DNA of 64,000 nucleotides. It comes from Hormiphora californensis (taxonomy: Eukaryota > Ctenophora > Tentaculata > Cydippida > Pleurobrachiidae). Position 1 is the first letter of the stretch. The number at the start of each line of letters is the position of its first letter. The stretch lies in assembly GCA_020137815.1 (NCBI GenBank), contig CM035357.1:6865553-6929552 (forward strand), in the 5' to 3' direction. Positions 22,726 through 36,500 of the stretch are shown in pieces. The notes below the pieces were generated by a model. It did not search any database and had not been told where the DNA came from. It saw only the letters and a list, made by a program, of their open reading frames with translations. Made by a program: the position numbers and the translations under genes.

Positions 22726-22923
22726 ATGGCTGTGGATCCTCTGCCCGTGCTGAGTGAGAATCCCTACTTCAAGACGCTGTGTAGGGTCCTGGACGAGCAT
22801 TTTAATCTGTTCAAGAAGACTGTGAACGATGAATTTCGGCAGTATGAAATTTGGCAGGTAAAATAATGCAGTTAAACGTTTTTTCTCACATGATAGATGC
22901 TTTTATAAGTTATAGCTCCATTT

Positions 22924-22966
<43 letters not shown>

Positions 22967-25900
22967 CCCCCCTCTCTCTCTCTCTCACTCAGGTGATGCT
23001 GATAACGGTCGCCATGACACTGATGTCTGAGGCAATACTCAACTTCCTAATCCAAGATGAACCACTACTTCGGAGGCTGAAAAAGGGATTTTTCCGAATT
23101 GCACGGAAATCTCCCATTGTGGGAGGTATAATTCGAGAGAAAGTGGAGAAGACGAAGCGAGAGATGGCGTCAGATGGTCCTTGGGTACTTCCCGAAGGTA
23201 ACAATTGTGGAATCGTCGTACCACCCCCCACGTAAAAACCGTTTATTGGGAGCTTTTCTATAGTTATGTAACCTTTCGGTTTATTCCCCGACTTGCTGTC
23301 TAGAAAATATTCTCGGGGGAAGGGCGAGGGAAGGGAGATAGAGGGAGGGAAGATGTCACAAAACTTCGTAGGCGGCAGGGGTGATGGGTACCTTGGGAAT
23401 ATTCAACGTAGTTCATTATAAAATATTAACACTTCGACGTTTCTATTTTATCTGTAGATATTTTGACTAAACAGTGTGGAGCGTCGAACAAAACATCGCG
23501 GGTGGGGGTGCCATTTTAACGTTTCTATTTTGTCTGTGGAAGCTGTATTTTCCGAGGGCAACTAGCAAAAAATCGTGGGTGGGGTGCCTATCTGACATAT
23601 AAATTATAAATAACCCAATTCCTCCCCCATGATACGTAATGCTTCTTCTAAATTTACCCCTCTCCCACCCAGGTCACAGTTACAGGAAGACACTGCCCGA
23701 GGAAGGATTCAAAGACCCCGAACTGTGGAAGGAGATTGATCACTATGGCTCGTTGAATGATGTCAACTGGCAAAAGGGAAGGTGTTCTGGGACAATTTAT
23801 TGTGCTGAGAATGACAACAATGAGCTACTTAGTGAGGTTAGTTATATATTGGATTGTCTAGCTATCTTTTTGAACATCTAGTAGTAGTAGACATAGTCAG
23901 AAACACCAAATGAATACCTAATTGATCCCTGTCCATGATACTCGAAGAAACCCTCAAATTACACGTTATTATATTTAGTATTTACCAATGTGGATCCATT
24001 TTATTTTGATGTGTTCTTCAGAAGAAGAGAGAACTTCATCTGAACCACGTACTCCGATTTGATCTAGGCGGCGTTTGACAGGTGTCAAGTCCCGAAAGTT
24101 GTTCTCGATATTTAATCTTCTTCTCGAGATATAATCTAGTAGTACTTGACAGGCAGCATACAACGATCCCCTCATACTGCAGCTTTAGCGATCCATCCTT
24201 CAGCCTTCACTATAATACTTGTCCATGGAATAGCTACAAGAGAACAATCCCCAATGTGTGTTCTAGGTCTATAAGAGGTATTGCTGGACTAATCCCCAAT
24301 ACGTGTTCCAGGTCTATAAGAGGTATTGCTGGACTAATCCCCTGCACGTTGAGTGTTTCAAGGATGTTAGGAAGATGGAGGCAGAGATTGTGGCTATGTG
24401 CGGGAAGTTATTTCATCACCCAGATCGGGTAGGTGTGGTTTTTTTTGCTCTCCTCGCAACCCTCTTTTACAAATGTAAAGAAGGGTTAGAACATGAACAA
24501 GGGCAGGTGTGGTTTTCATTCCGGGTGTCTATGATTCCATTATTAATACCATTATGATACCACTATGATACCATTCTGTATTAGCTTTCTCGAAAATTCT
24601 TCGAAAATTCATTTCAATGCCATCATTATACCAAAAATAACTGTAGTAATTAGTACATAACTGGAACATAATGTAAACATGGTTGTGTGCCAGATGTAAA
24701 CTTTTCAACTTACCAGTCACAGATCTCTACATTTCTCACTTTATTTCTCTCTTTCACTATTTCTCTCTCACTTCTTTCTACCTCGGTCTCATATATACCA
24801 AAATGAAATTAAATAAAAGTTTTACCCCAATCTAGTCGTACAAATGAAAGTTCCGTCTCACCTTGGTAATTGTATGATTAAAATATTGACTAACTTCACC
24901 GGAAAGTTGTATGCCCTTTAATTGAAATTTGATTTGACATGACTGTCTTTAAGGCGTGAGACAACTATAATCATTATAAAGGCTTCAATGACGCACGATA
25001 TAGCTTGTGCGGTAGGGGGTTATATAATATACCATCATCCCCCTCCGGCCTCCATAGAACCTTAGAAAGCTGTCGGTGATCTACCCCACTCGCCTTTAGT
25101 AAGCCATTAGTCAGTACCTTTCTTCCCAATTACAACCTACAGTACCCTCCTTCCCAATAACAACCTAGTAATCACCACCGGGACGTAGGACCCCACCACC
25201 CCATTCCAAGTACCTATCGTTATCCAACCACCACCCTCTCTCTCTCTCTCTCCAGGTATATGGAAGTGTTACGAGTGGGGGAACTGAATCCATCCTCATG
25301 TCCATGAAGACCCACAGAGATTGGGGACGGGAGGTGAAAGGAATCAGTAAACCTAATATTGTCGTACCAAAGACGGCTCACCCTGCATTTGATAAAGCAG
25401 CCGCATACTTCAAAATACACATCATACACATTGAGGTTTGTGTTGTTTGACAGTCACTGTAATATCGTTCAGAATATAATCTCTCCAGAATATAGATCTT
25501 TTTTGAATACCCACGAATTCGTTAGCCTCTATAGATTGATTCAGCTAAATAGACAGTTTAAGATCTAAAAGTCTCACTTTGCAAGTTTAACACAAAATGG
25601 TTGGGCTCTGAAGGTGGTATCATATGATTTCACTTGTCACCATCTATTTTTGATGATTTCATCATTACGTAGTGGATGGAGTTTTATTAAATGTCAACTC
25701 TGTGAACGTTGCTTCAGCTGGTGGAGTGATTCGCAATCAATTAAAGCGAAACAACGATTTTGTAGTACTAATGTTCAATTAAGAACAGTACGTAGGTCGT
25801 AATCATTCGGGTTAAGTGTGTTGTTAGGATGGGAGTGAAAAGGCCAAAGCCGGTAGAAGTTTTATGTCTTGATCATATATTTCACTTAGCCATTTTCCAT

Positions 25901-28900
25901 ACTCAGTTCATACTCAACACAATATAATACAAAGCTACAAAAACTTCTATAAGCTCTTCGCCCAGATTGAGTATTGCACAACATGCTGTTACGGGGGTTG
26001 TGCAACATCAACCTCAATATTACACATGACATGGAGTACTGCCACTTCACATGTGTAATCTTGACGTTTATATTAATTGAATATTAATTGAATATTGGAG
26101 GATGCAGTTCCCACGCACACCCCCCTTTACTAATGTGTGACGTCACCTTGACAGAAAAGAGAAAAAAGACTATGAAAAGATGAAACTATTGACAGAAAAG
26201 AGAAGATAAAACTATCTTGACAGGAAAGAGAGACCCTTGATCGCGTCATAGTCTATCCACGTGCCCTGTTAAATAGTAACATGTCAGTTACCAGACTAGG
26301 TATTTTCAATAAATAGACCACCCACAACTGCAGCAGCAGCCACCCACGGCTGGTCACGTGTTTACTGTTAAGTCTCCTACCTATTGGGCACCCCTCCACT
26401 AAGTTTATCCATCTCTTGCCCTCTCTTGCCGGTTGCCCTCTTCTTTTTTCAAATACCTCTCCATCCAGGCCTTCTTCTTTATTTCAGAGCCACATGTTAA
26501 CTCCCATAATAATGTTCTGCAGGTTGATCCAGTTACCTATGCAGTTAACCCCCAATAATGTTCTGCAGGTTGACCCAGTTACCTATGCAGTTTACCCCCA
26601 ATAATGTTCTGCAGGTTGACCCAGTTACCTATGCAGTTAACCCCCAATAATGTTCTGCAGGTTGACCCAGTTACCTATGCAGTTAACCCCCAATAATGTT
26701 CTGCAGGTTGACCCAGTTACCTATGTAGTTAACCCTGCTGATGTGGCCCGGGCAGTTAATTCCAATACTGTGTGTATCGTGGGCTCGGCTCCACAGTATC
26801 CCCATGGAATTATGGATGATTTCGTGGCCCTTAGTGAGATTGCTGTCAGGTAAAAACAACCAATTGCCAAGCTAGACTGCCATTCGCACGCTCCGAACGT
26901 ATAAAATGGAGCTTTCGTTTCATCTCTCTCTCGGATACATTAGATACTTCAGTGGTTACCCCACGCTCGACCACCTAACAACTTCCTCCCTCAGGCACGA
27001 TATTGGTCTCCACGTTGATTCCTGTCTTGGTGGATTCCTCATCCCCTTCATGGAGGATGCTGGATTTCCATTACCCCTCTTTGATTTCCGGTTACCAGGG
27101 GTTACCGCTGTCTCCATAGACACCCATAAATACGGTTACACCTACAAGGGATCCTCAGTAGTCCTCTACAGGTACTTGAATCACATCGCTCATTAATTAC
27201 TTATTGATCATAATCCAACAGCGCCGTTGTGGGGGCCGTGTAGCTTGATCTACCTGTCATGCAAATATGCTCTGACCACAGTTCTCGCACGCTCCTTATT
27301 CGAAAGAAATGAGAATAGGGTCAGGCCAATGTTTATGACATGACAGTGATCTATCGAACCCTCGCTGACCGGTGTGAGTTACACCTGCCAAAACACCCTA
27401 CAATGATCCAACATTCCACTTCAGGAGTTTTGAAATGTTTGGTCACCAGATAACTAGTACTAGCGACTGGGCGGGTGGTGTGTACGCCTCGCCCTCCGTA
27501 GCAGGAAGTCGTCCTGGAGCAAATATCGCAGTTACCTGGGCATCCATGATGAGCTTCGGGCACAAAGGTAAGGTTTTCTGCTTGGAATTGCAGCGGTATT
27601 TTTAGCTATTTTATATTTGCATTCATTGGTTTTTCTTCCCAGCACCACGGAAACCAAAGATTGTTCAATAACTGATTATCGTGCCCCACCCTCATTCCTC
27701 CAAACTTTCAGAGCATATAGTTGAGTTCCTTTTTTGGAGAAAAACATAGAAATATTTTACCAGAGCATGTTTGCGTCGCGAAATTGAATTTCAATTGGTG
27801 ATTGCAGTTTCAGTCAAACCATTCAATCGAATTCCAATTCTGAATAATGAAATCTGAGCAAGAATTACTTCCTGAATTCCAATTCATGATTCGAGACGTA
27901 AACCAGCTCTAGTTAAATCTCTTATCATACCTGGCGAAAAAAGTTTTTTTTTGTAATTAAAACAGTAACCACTTGATGGTTTGGTATCGCCGCACCTTTG
28001 ACAATGAGATATCAGTACAGTACGAATATCACGTACTGCACAGTCAGATAGCAGCTGCACTCAATTGAGCCGATCATGTCTGAGTTTCTCTTCCTTGCTA
28101 AAACCATCAATAATTCTCTCCCTACCCGACTACTTAAAGAGCACCTCGTCGCGTTAAAACTATTCGTAGAACCCAGCTTCCTTCTTTAGAACACATGAAA
28201 ACTTCCTCTAACTCTTAACGTTTTTAGGTTATGTAGCTGCAACGAAAGAAGTTATTAACGGAGCCCGATACTTTATTCAAGGACTGCTTAAAATCGAAGG
28301 AATTAAGGTAAAATTGAAAGATTGCTTATTATGTATTTAATCCCATGTCCCATCGCCCCCCTCGAAGATCTTCTGGTCAAGGTTTATACCGCTCTCCACG
28401 GGTAATGCTGTCACAAACATAATGTGGTTTATTAATAGCATAAATCAGGACAATTCATGAGAAAATTCCATAATGTTCTACACCGGGGGGGGGGGGGGGT
28501 CCAACCTATTTTTTGTATGTTTGTACGGAAAAAAACAAGTGTTTCCTCAAACAATAAAATACAAAAAAATACAAAAAAGTACAAAAAAATACAAAAAAAT
28601 AAAACGGGGTATAAATGATTAAACAAAGCTTTTCCTCGCCCCCATGACCGCCCTGTTTGTAACGTAACTAATTGTATTGTCTGTCCTTGTATGTCGGGTA
28701 AATATGACTGTAGCGTGAAGGGTGTTGTGTATAACATCACGTGTTGTATATGTGGTGATTTCTATGTTGGAGTCTCCAACATAGAAACTTGGAGAAACAT
28801 CACGACCTATTCATGACCGTTTTCTCGAACACAGACAAGCCGCTACTACACCACACAAACACCCAAGTAATGGTATCGCTTGTCATTATCTAGAGAAACA

Positions 28901-30516
28901 CAAAGGAATACTACCTTCCCTGAAACTCGAGATATTGGCGAGCGGTACCACGAATACCATCAAACGCAAGATTATTGAAGCTAGCTATATCAAGCGATTA
29001 AAACCAGAGCTAAATAACAAAGACGAGTGTGAACTAGTACAATCTTTTCTGCTCTGATTGTGACGTATATTGTACAGATATAATTGTAGTTCCGTGTGAG
29101 GATAAGTGACCGAATGAGAGAGAGGGAGAGAGAGAAGGTGTGAGTATGTGAGAAAGTGAGTAGTATAGTTCTTATTGATATTTAAGTAATTGAGTGATTT
29201 ATTAACTAACATTTCTTTTCTATTTATAGCTGATGATGACGTTAAACGTCGAAACCGTCCCGTATTATCTTTCCTGAAATAAATCTCCGAGTCGTCTACA
29301 GTCCCAAATAAACACTATTTCATTGCTTTTCTGATCGTTGAAACTTTAGTTTATGATCATAATTGTGTCATAAATTCCTATTAAACTGTGGTTTCATACA
29401 AAATTAGCATCTTTTTCTTATAATTGGAAGATAAAAACATGTTTTAATCATGTTTTAATTGTTCTTTATCAAAACACAAGGAAATATTCTATTCAAAATT
29501 TTCGAAATATCTGAATCAATGATGTTTACTTTTTCGAATTTCGAATGAAAGATAATAAATACACGACAAACGTTCCCAGGTGGTACATTAGCACAAAAGG
29601 AACCCGTCCATGAACTTTTACTAGGCCACCTCCATAATTTGTTGTACTTCTTTTGTACTGTTTGTACGAAAAATCGGAATTTCTAAGAGAGAAAATCTTT
29701 CCAAATCGAAATTTCTATCCAAGAAAGTATTATCGAATCGCAATTTCTAAGCGAGAGAAATTTTCCCGAATCGCAATTTCTTACCGAGAAATTTTTCTCG
29801 AATCGTATTTTCTAAGCGAGAAATTTACCCGAATCGCAATTTCTTACCGAGAAAATTTTCTCGAATCGTATTTTCTAAGCGAGAAATTTCCCCGAATCGC
29901 AATTTCTTACCGAGAAAATTTTCTCGAATAGTATTTTCTAAGCGAGAAATTTCCCCGAATCGCAATTTCTTACCGAGAAAATTTTCTCGAATAGTATTTT
30001 CTAAGCGAGAAATTTCCTCGAATCGCAATTTCTTACCGAGAAAATTTTCTCGAATCGTATTTTATAAGCGAGAAATTTCCCCGAATCTCAATTTCTTACC
30101 GAAAAAATTTCTCGAATCGTATTTTCTAAGCGAGAAATTTCCCCGAATCGCAATTTCTTACCGAGAAAATTATCCCGAATCGAAATTAGTACCGAGAAAG
30201 TGATCTCCAAATTTTCTCGTAATCGTAATCTGAATCAATGATTTTGCTTTTTCGAATTTCAAAAACGTGTACTTTTACATACTTTTTTTTGTACTTTTAG
30301 CAGGAACATTGATGACAATGGAACTGAAAACGTTCCTAGGTGGTACATGAACATAAACGGAACCCAGCTATGTATTATTTATACTTTTATCAGGCACCCA
30401 CATCCTTAAATATTTTTTTGTATTTTTTTGTATTGTTTGTATGGAAAAAAACAGGAATTTCGGATACTTTTATGTATGGTCCGTACAAAAAAGTACAAAA
30501 AATAGGTTGGAACCCC

Positions 30517-30549
<33 letters not shown>

Positions 30550-33500
30550 CTGTTCACCATTTATTAAGTCGAAGGGCTACTTTTACTAATGATTCCTCGA
30601 GAAGTCTTCTTGGCAGTCTAATATAACTAATTGCAGGTCATGGGAAAGCCTGAGGTATCCTGTGTTGCGTGGACGAGTGATGAGTTTAACATCTATAACA
30701 TGTCCAGTGATCTATCTGGCAAGGGATGGAACTTAGCTGTACTACAGTTCCCTGCTGGTTAGTGTGTTACATGTCAATAATATTAATAAAGCTAAAGTTT
30801 GTATAAATATATTCCAGTTTGTATAAATATATGTCTGGTGACGCCGGATGCAGATACCGTTTTGACTTGTTCAGTTAAAGGGGTTAATCATCAAGGGTTG
30901 ATAGTGCGCTCTCAGGTCAGGTCGGCGCCGCCAGATGACAGAGATCTTTAGCAAGATCTTGATAAAGATCTGTCTTGTCAGAGTAACGAATATATTAACC
31001 TGACATCGAGGTTGGAGCAGAAAATTAAAATGATGCATTCCCCTTACAAAATTCCCATGACTGCAATTTTAATCTGTATGTCCTGTCAAAATTTTCATTT
31101 GGGGGACTATGTCCGATTCCTCTTTCTCTCTTGTGCGGGGGAACGGTAAACTAAATCACCTGTCTCCGTATAATAGTCAACTACCAGGGAGAAACGTTGA
31201 CAAAAATATAAGATTAAAAGCATCGACGGGGAAATTCTATGTAATGTTTTAGCTCTCCGCTCCCATATTAATTTGAATATAATCGATCTCAGCGGAGTCA
31301 GCGGAGTATGAAATAGAAGGACTAAGTGCTGATCTGCAATAGCAAGCAATGATGTCCCATTAAATTTTAAGATGCAAGGGTGGGGTTGTGGGGTCCCTGC
31401 CGTCCCCGACTACACCATTTTGGTCAAAGGTATTGTTTCCATTCGACATGCTTCCAACTAAATACTATACAGTATACCAGTGTGGTGAGAGTGTATTTAG
31501 ATTGTGTGAAGTGAGGGTGAGTGGTGATGGTCTCAGGTTTTGTTCTAGAAAGGTACTATCAAAACACAAGATATACCAAAGTGGTAAGTAATTTTTCAAA
31601 AATTACTTACCAAATCAAGGTCCTGTCTCCAAATAAAAAAACAGCAAATATTGTGTATCCAGAAGTTTTGTAACTGATGTTTTTCTATTTGGAGACAGGA
31701 CATCAAAATATGTTGTTTTACTTTTAAACATTTCCTCGGATACAATTTATCAGCACTATTAGTGGCATTATTTATGAAGGAGTATCATAATGTTAGATCA
31801 TTTCACTAGAATAACTTTCGTCATTTGTATGTAGTTGCAGCAGCTCCTCTCCCTATTGTTGTGTCACAAGCCGATGTGGTTTATTTCACTTTATTAAGAG
31901 TTCCAGATTTCGGAGATAATGAGACTGTTCTGGCCCATGCAAATAACCTATATCAAGAAGAAGAATTGGAGAGATTATACGGAGCAAGTTTCCTTCACCT
32001 TATTTTTGTATTGTAATTTTGAGACACTCCGGGTTCCTCCTGGCCGGTATTTATACGTCGCAGACTGGCGTTATCAAAACGTGAGCAGGGGCTTGCAACT
32101 CCGTCAACTTGGCGTCGTGGTCCCCTATCGGCTTATCACTATCTTCTTCTTCTTCTTCTTCGTAGAGGCTGTCTCTGCTTATCACTATCAGTGCAGGTGT
32201 GCGGTGAAGGAAACTTGCTCCGTATAATCTCTCCAATTCTTCTTCTTGATATAGGTTATTTGCATGGGCCAGAACAGTCTCATTATCTCCGAAATCTGGA
32301 ACTCTTAATAAAGTGAAATAAACCACATCGGCTTGTGGAGCTCCTCTGCAAAAACCGTTATCGGTGGTCCTTAACCGAATTACCAAACTCGGAGCATGTC
32401 CGAACATACTGTTACAATTATGGGGCGTGCTATCCCCTACCTTAATATGAGCCATGGTAATTTGCCCATTCACATAAATACAACCAGGGGTTTTATATAT
32501 ATCACATCACTTCAAGTGATAACTAAAACCCTGAATCTATAACATACTATTAACTATCATAGGGGGCACATATCCAGTGACCCCGCATCCACCTCTCTCT
32601 CCAAGGAAGTTTCCAAAGAGAAATAGCTTCTGCCCGAGTATCCATTTTCTCGGCCCAACCATTACCAAAACCATTTCGGTAGTTCCACTCCTGTTGGATA
32701 TATGACAGGCTAGGGGGCACATAATAGTGACCCCGCATCCACCCCTCTCCCCAAGGAAGTTTGCAAAATTAATTAACGCCTGTTCGAGAGTTCATTTTCT
32801 CGGTCCAATCATTACCAATCTAGCTTGGTAGTTTCAACATCCATGGAGTATAATTTCCCCATATTATGTCACTAATCTGTCAGAACTTTGGCCTGACCCT
32901 ATTCTCATTTCTTCAAAACCGTGGCCACTTGGCCGGACAACTGGCGATCAATGATCGCCCAGTAGTTAATTTCAATACTACCGCCCAGACACGAGCTGTT
33001 GATTCACCGCATAGAATCTAGACTATTATGTGCTCTAATTACAGTCTTGAACTGTACACAAAACAATACCATCGATTATGTATTGACCGATATATTCCAC
33101 TTTGAGTGTGGATCCAGGTACACAACGGATGGTTCTATTGGCTGCATAAACTACTCTTATTTGAGCATAAATTCTCATCACATTTCACAATGTGGGTTCA
33201 TTACCTATTAGCTATAAACTGCTCTCATTTGAGCACGATTACTCGCCACAATTACTCAACATATTGTATCGGTCTTCTTCAATACCCATGGGTTCCTGTC
33301 TGGCGGCGCCAGACCCCAATTTCATTCTCCCCATTTATGGGGTTCATTCACCATTATCGGCAAACTGCTCATATTTGAGCATTATTCGTCTGCCTGCTTG
33401 TGGAGGGTTCATCCCTGCACAGATTGAGCATACCAGCTTAGAAGCTAAGCTTGTCATTCCATAATAAATCAGCAAGATAGGTCAGAGGTCTTGCTTAAAT

Positions 33501-36500
33501 TAAACACATCACACTTGATAATGCTGCTATGCATTCAAACTTATAAAACTGGTTCATATTACCAGTACTGCATTGCCCGGTAAATCGGGGTCAAATACCG
33601 TAAATTTCCTATTTTGGGGGAAGTTTACCCTCCCGGTAAATTGGGGTTCCGGTAAATCGGGGCCCGGTAAATTTGGGTCCGACTATAATAGTGGAATATC
33701 AGCCACTACCAGTACATTGAGTTATCAGTGGAATATCCACTATCAGTACATTGAGTTATCGGTGGAATTATCCACAATAAGTACATTGAGTTTAGTGGAC
33801 TATCTCCACTATCTCCACTATCTCCACTACAAGTCCATTGATTTACAAGCGGACTATCACCACTAACAGTACATTCATTTACATTCACCAATAATAACAC
33901 ATCATATCAGATCATACTTACATAATACATATTATATATCCTATATATTCATGGGGGAGTCTTCTGGTAAAATCTAAGGAAAAGGTAGCATACACTGCTC
34001 AAATACCCAAGAAAGAACGCCAAAAGGAAGAGCAGATCCCAGCGGATCTCTCCTGGGTACCTGTATGACACACTTCCCCTACAATTTCCCAGGTGCCCTG
34101 TTCGCTAGTTATTCACTGCACACCATACAACTATACCTGTATTCACATATTAATTCACTGCACTCAATACAATTACATGCATTCACTTACAAACATTGAA
34201 CAGGGCCATGGCCATACTTAATTACATTTCAATATTCCGGTGGAAAATACCTCCACCCCGGTGGGAAAACACCCCCACCCAGGCAATGCCTAACAAAATC
34301 TATTTACCTCCCCCAACAGTGCAGACTTTTCTTACCTTATTCGTTGTACGTAGTATATCTCATATCATATCCGGTGGTTGAATACTGTGCCGTCAACTGT
34401 AGCTTCCATCACCACTTGTCCCCGACTTTTCCTCAAGCCATCATTATCTCTTCTGTCTGGTGATCGTACTCCTCTCCAATGATTCCAATGAGTGGGTTAT
34501 GAATATGGGTCACTCCCATCCCACCGTGTCACTTACACCTTTCACCCGTTCCGGGTTTAAATCATCCTACTCTGGAACAGTAAATAGTGGGCATACAGAG
34601 CCCAATTTCATAGCCTTTAGGTAGTTCAACTTCTACCTGATATTGGTCACTTGTCATTACACAAGACAACAATCCAATCGTATTGACCGGCTCAATCGGA
34701 ATAGTATCCCGGCCGGTGGTCCACCAAACACGCACCTTACAGAATGATCAATGGTGATCAACAGTATACATCAATGGTGTATTACATCACTTCTTGACTT
34801 CCATCCAATATATGGAATACCTTCACATGATGATGAGAGGATGGTATCCTCTGCTTTCAAATTCAAAATAATATACAACACCCCTCATAACTGGGGACCT
34901 GACTGAGCGAGGTATCATGTTTCCTCCCACATGTAAGAGACAAATCAGCAGGGGATTATTGTTCAGCCCCTGGATATCAGCAACATCTGCAACAACAAAA
35001 TATACTTGTATCTCCACAGTATGTGGAGCTAGCCCGATACTCATTCGATCAAACTGTCGCGCACAGTACACACTGCACAACTCATAGTAGTGCCCTATGC
35101 ACTAATCAGATTCCATTCACAGGGGTCTCTACTAAAATTAGAGCCTTTATTCACTTATTATTCACCAAACCGTACCCGTGCAGTGGATATTATATATTTC
35201 CACACACAGTTGTCAGTTAATAGACACAGGTGTGTAATATTTTAGGTTTCCACCTTCTGACTCCCAATGCTAATTGGGACAAAGACTCCTGCCGAGGTGT
35301 TTCTCACGCCATCCGCGTCCACCTCGTTAACAGCCCCCATTATATTTGAGGGTGTACCTAAATCAGAGGATCTATTCCCTCTACAGGACCATGGTTACTC
35401 CCCGGCCCCCGCTGTTAATTCCAGCCCTGGTTTCCAGGATAATTACTGTAATTAGACCAGTCATTATGGTACTCAGATCCGTTGTCCCAATTATCAGACC
35501 AATTATTGCGGTCACCAGACCAACTTTGTCCTCCAGAGTTTAACTCTCTGGAGTTCCCGGGATACCTTCCCCAACAATCCGAACACTCCCAACGTGGTGT
35601 TCGATCATTATCGTACTGCATGTTATTCTGATATTGGTAATCAGATATCAGGGGTATATTCCTCAAACTGTCGTGAAGGCCCAGATCGATTCACTTGTGA
35701 GAATTCAGTTCTGAAAGCTGGGACTGCTACAGCCTCCTCTCTTCTCTCAACAACTCTCCCCCGGATGGTTTTCCGGGCCTGATGCGAGATTTCAAGCGTT
35801 ATTGCCTCCTCAAGGAGTCTATTAAAATTCATATTATTAATGTTCCGAATTAGCTGTATGCTAACCTCATCATTTATAATACCCGCAGCTAGAGCATCTT
35901 TCATTACCGAGTCCCTACTACTCCTTGCAATTGGATCCGTGTTAGGGAATCCAATGTTACCCAAATCTCGGAGTCTCTCTCCGAATTCATGCACTGATTC
36001 ACCAGCTTTTTGGCTGGAATTTCGAATATCAAATCGTGCTTTTAATGCGTTATATCTAGAGCTATCCTCTAGAATTCTCCGAGCACCCTCCTTATACACA
36101 GCCCAGGACGACGTGTCCAGGTTCGATTCGACAATTCGTTCCTGCATTTTTGGTGGCAGGTATGTTACAAAACCCCCGATAATGGCTGCTTCACTCAGCC
36201 CCAAGACATTAACAAAGGCCTCATAACCACAGAGGAACTGTCTTATAGTCATTTGTGCAGGTGAGTACACCAGCGGCTGTCTCATTCCCGCTGTCAATAA
36301 GCGGGTATCTAGTTCCTTGTTTCCTCCCAAGGCTCTCTGCAATTTTAACAGGGCTTTAATTCCCTGTTTATTCTCCTCCGGCAGATCGTGAAGGTTTTCC
36401 TTCCTGAGTAATTCCTCCAGCTTTCTTTCAAAAGCTGCCTCCGCTGCTTTCACCGCATCGGCGAAATTGCCTGGCTCTAACCCAGGTTCTATCCTGGTTA

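Noticed and set aside
29653-30028. Repetitive ORFs over the 62-bp satellite
   Set aside because: Both strands are open because the unit is self-complementary; no protein features.
34823-35080. Possible retroviral-type protease ORF downstream of gag
   Set aside because: No D(T/S)G active-site motif is present; the similarity was only in general composition.
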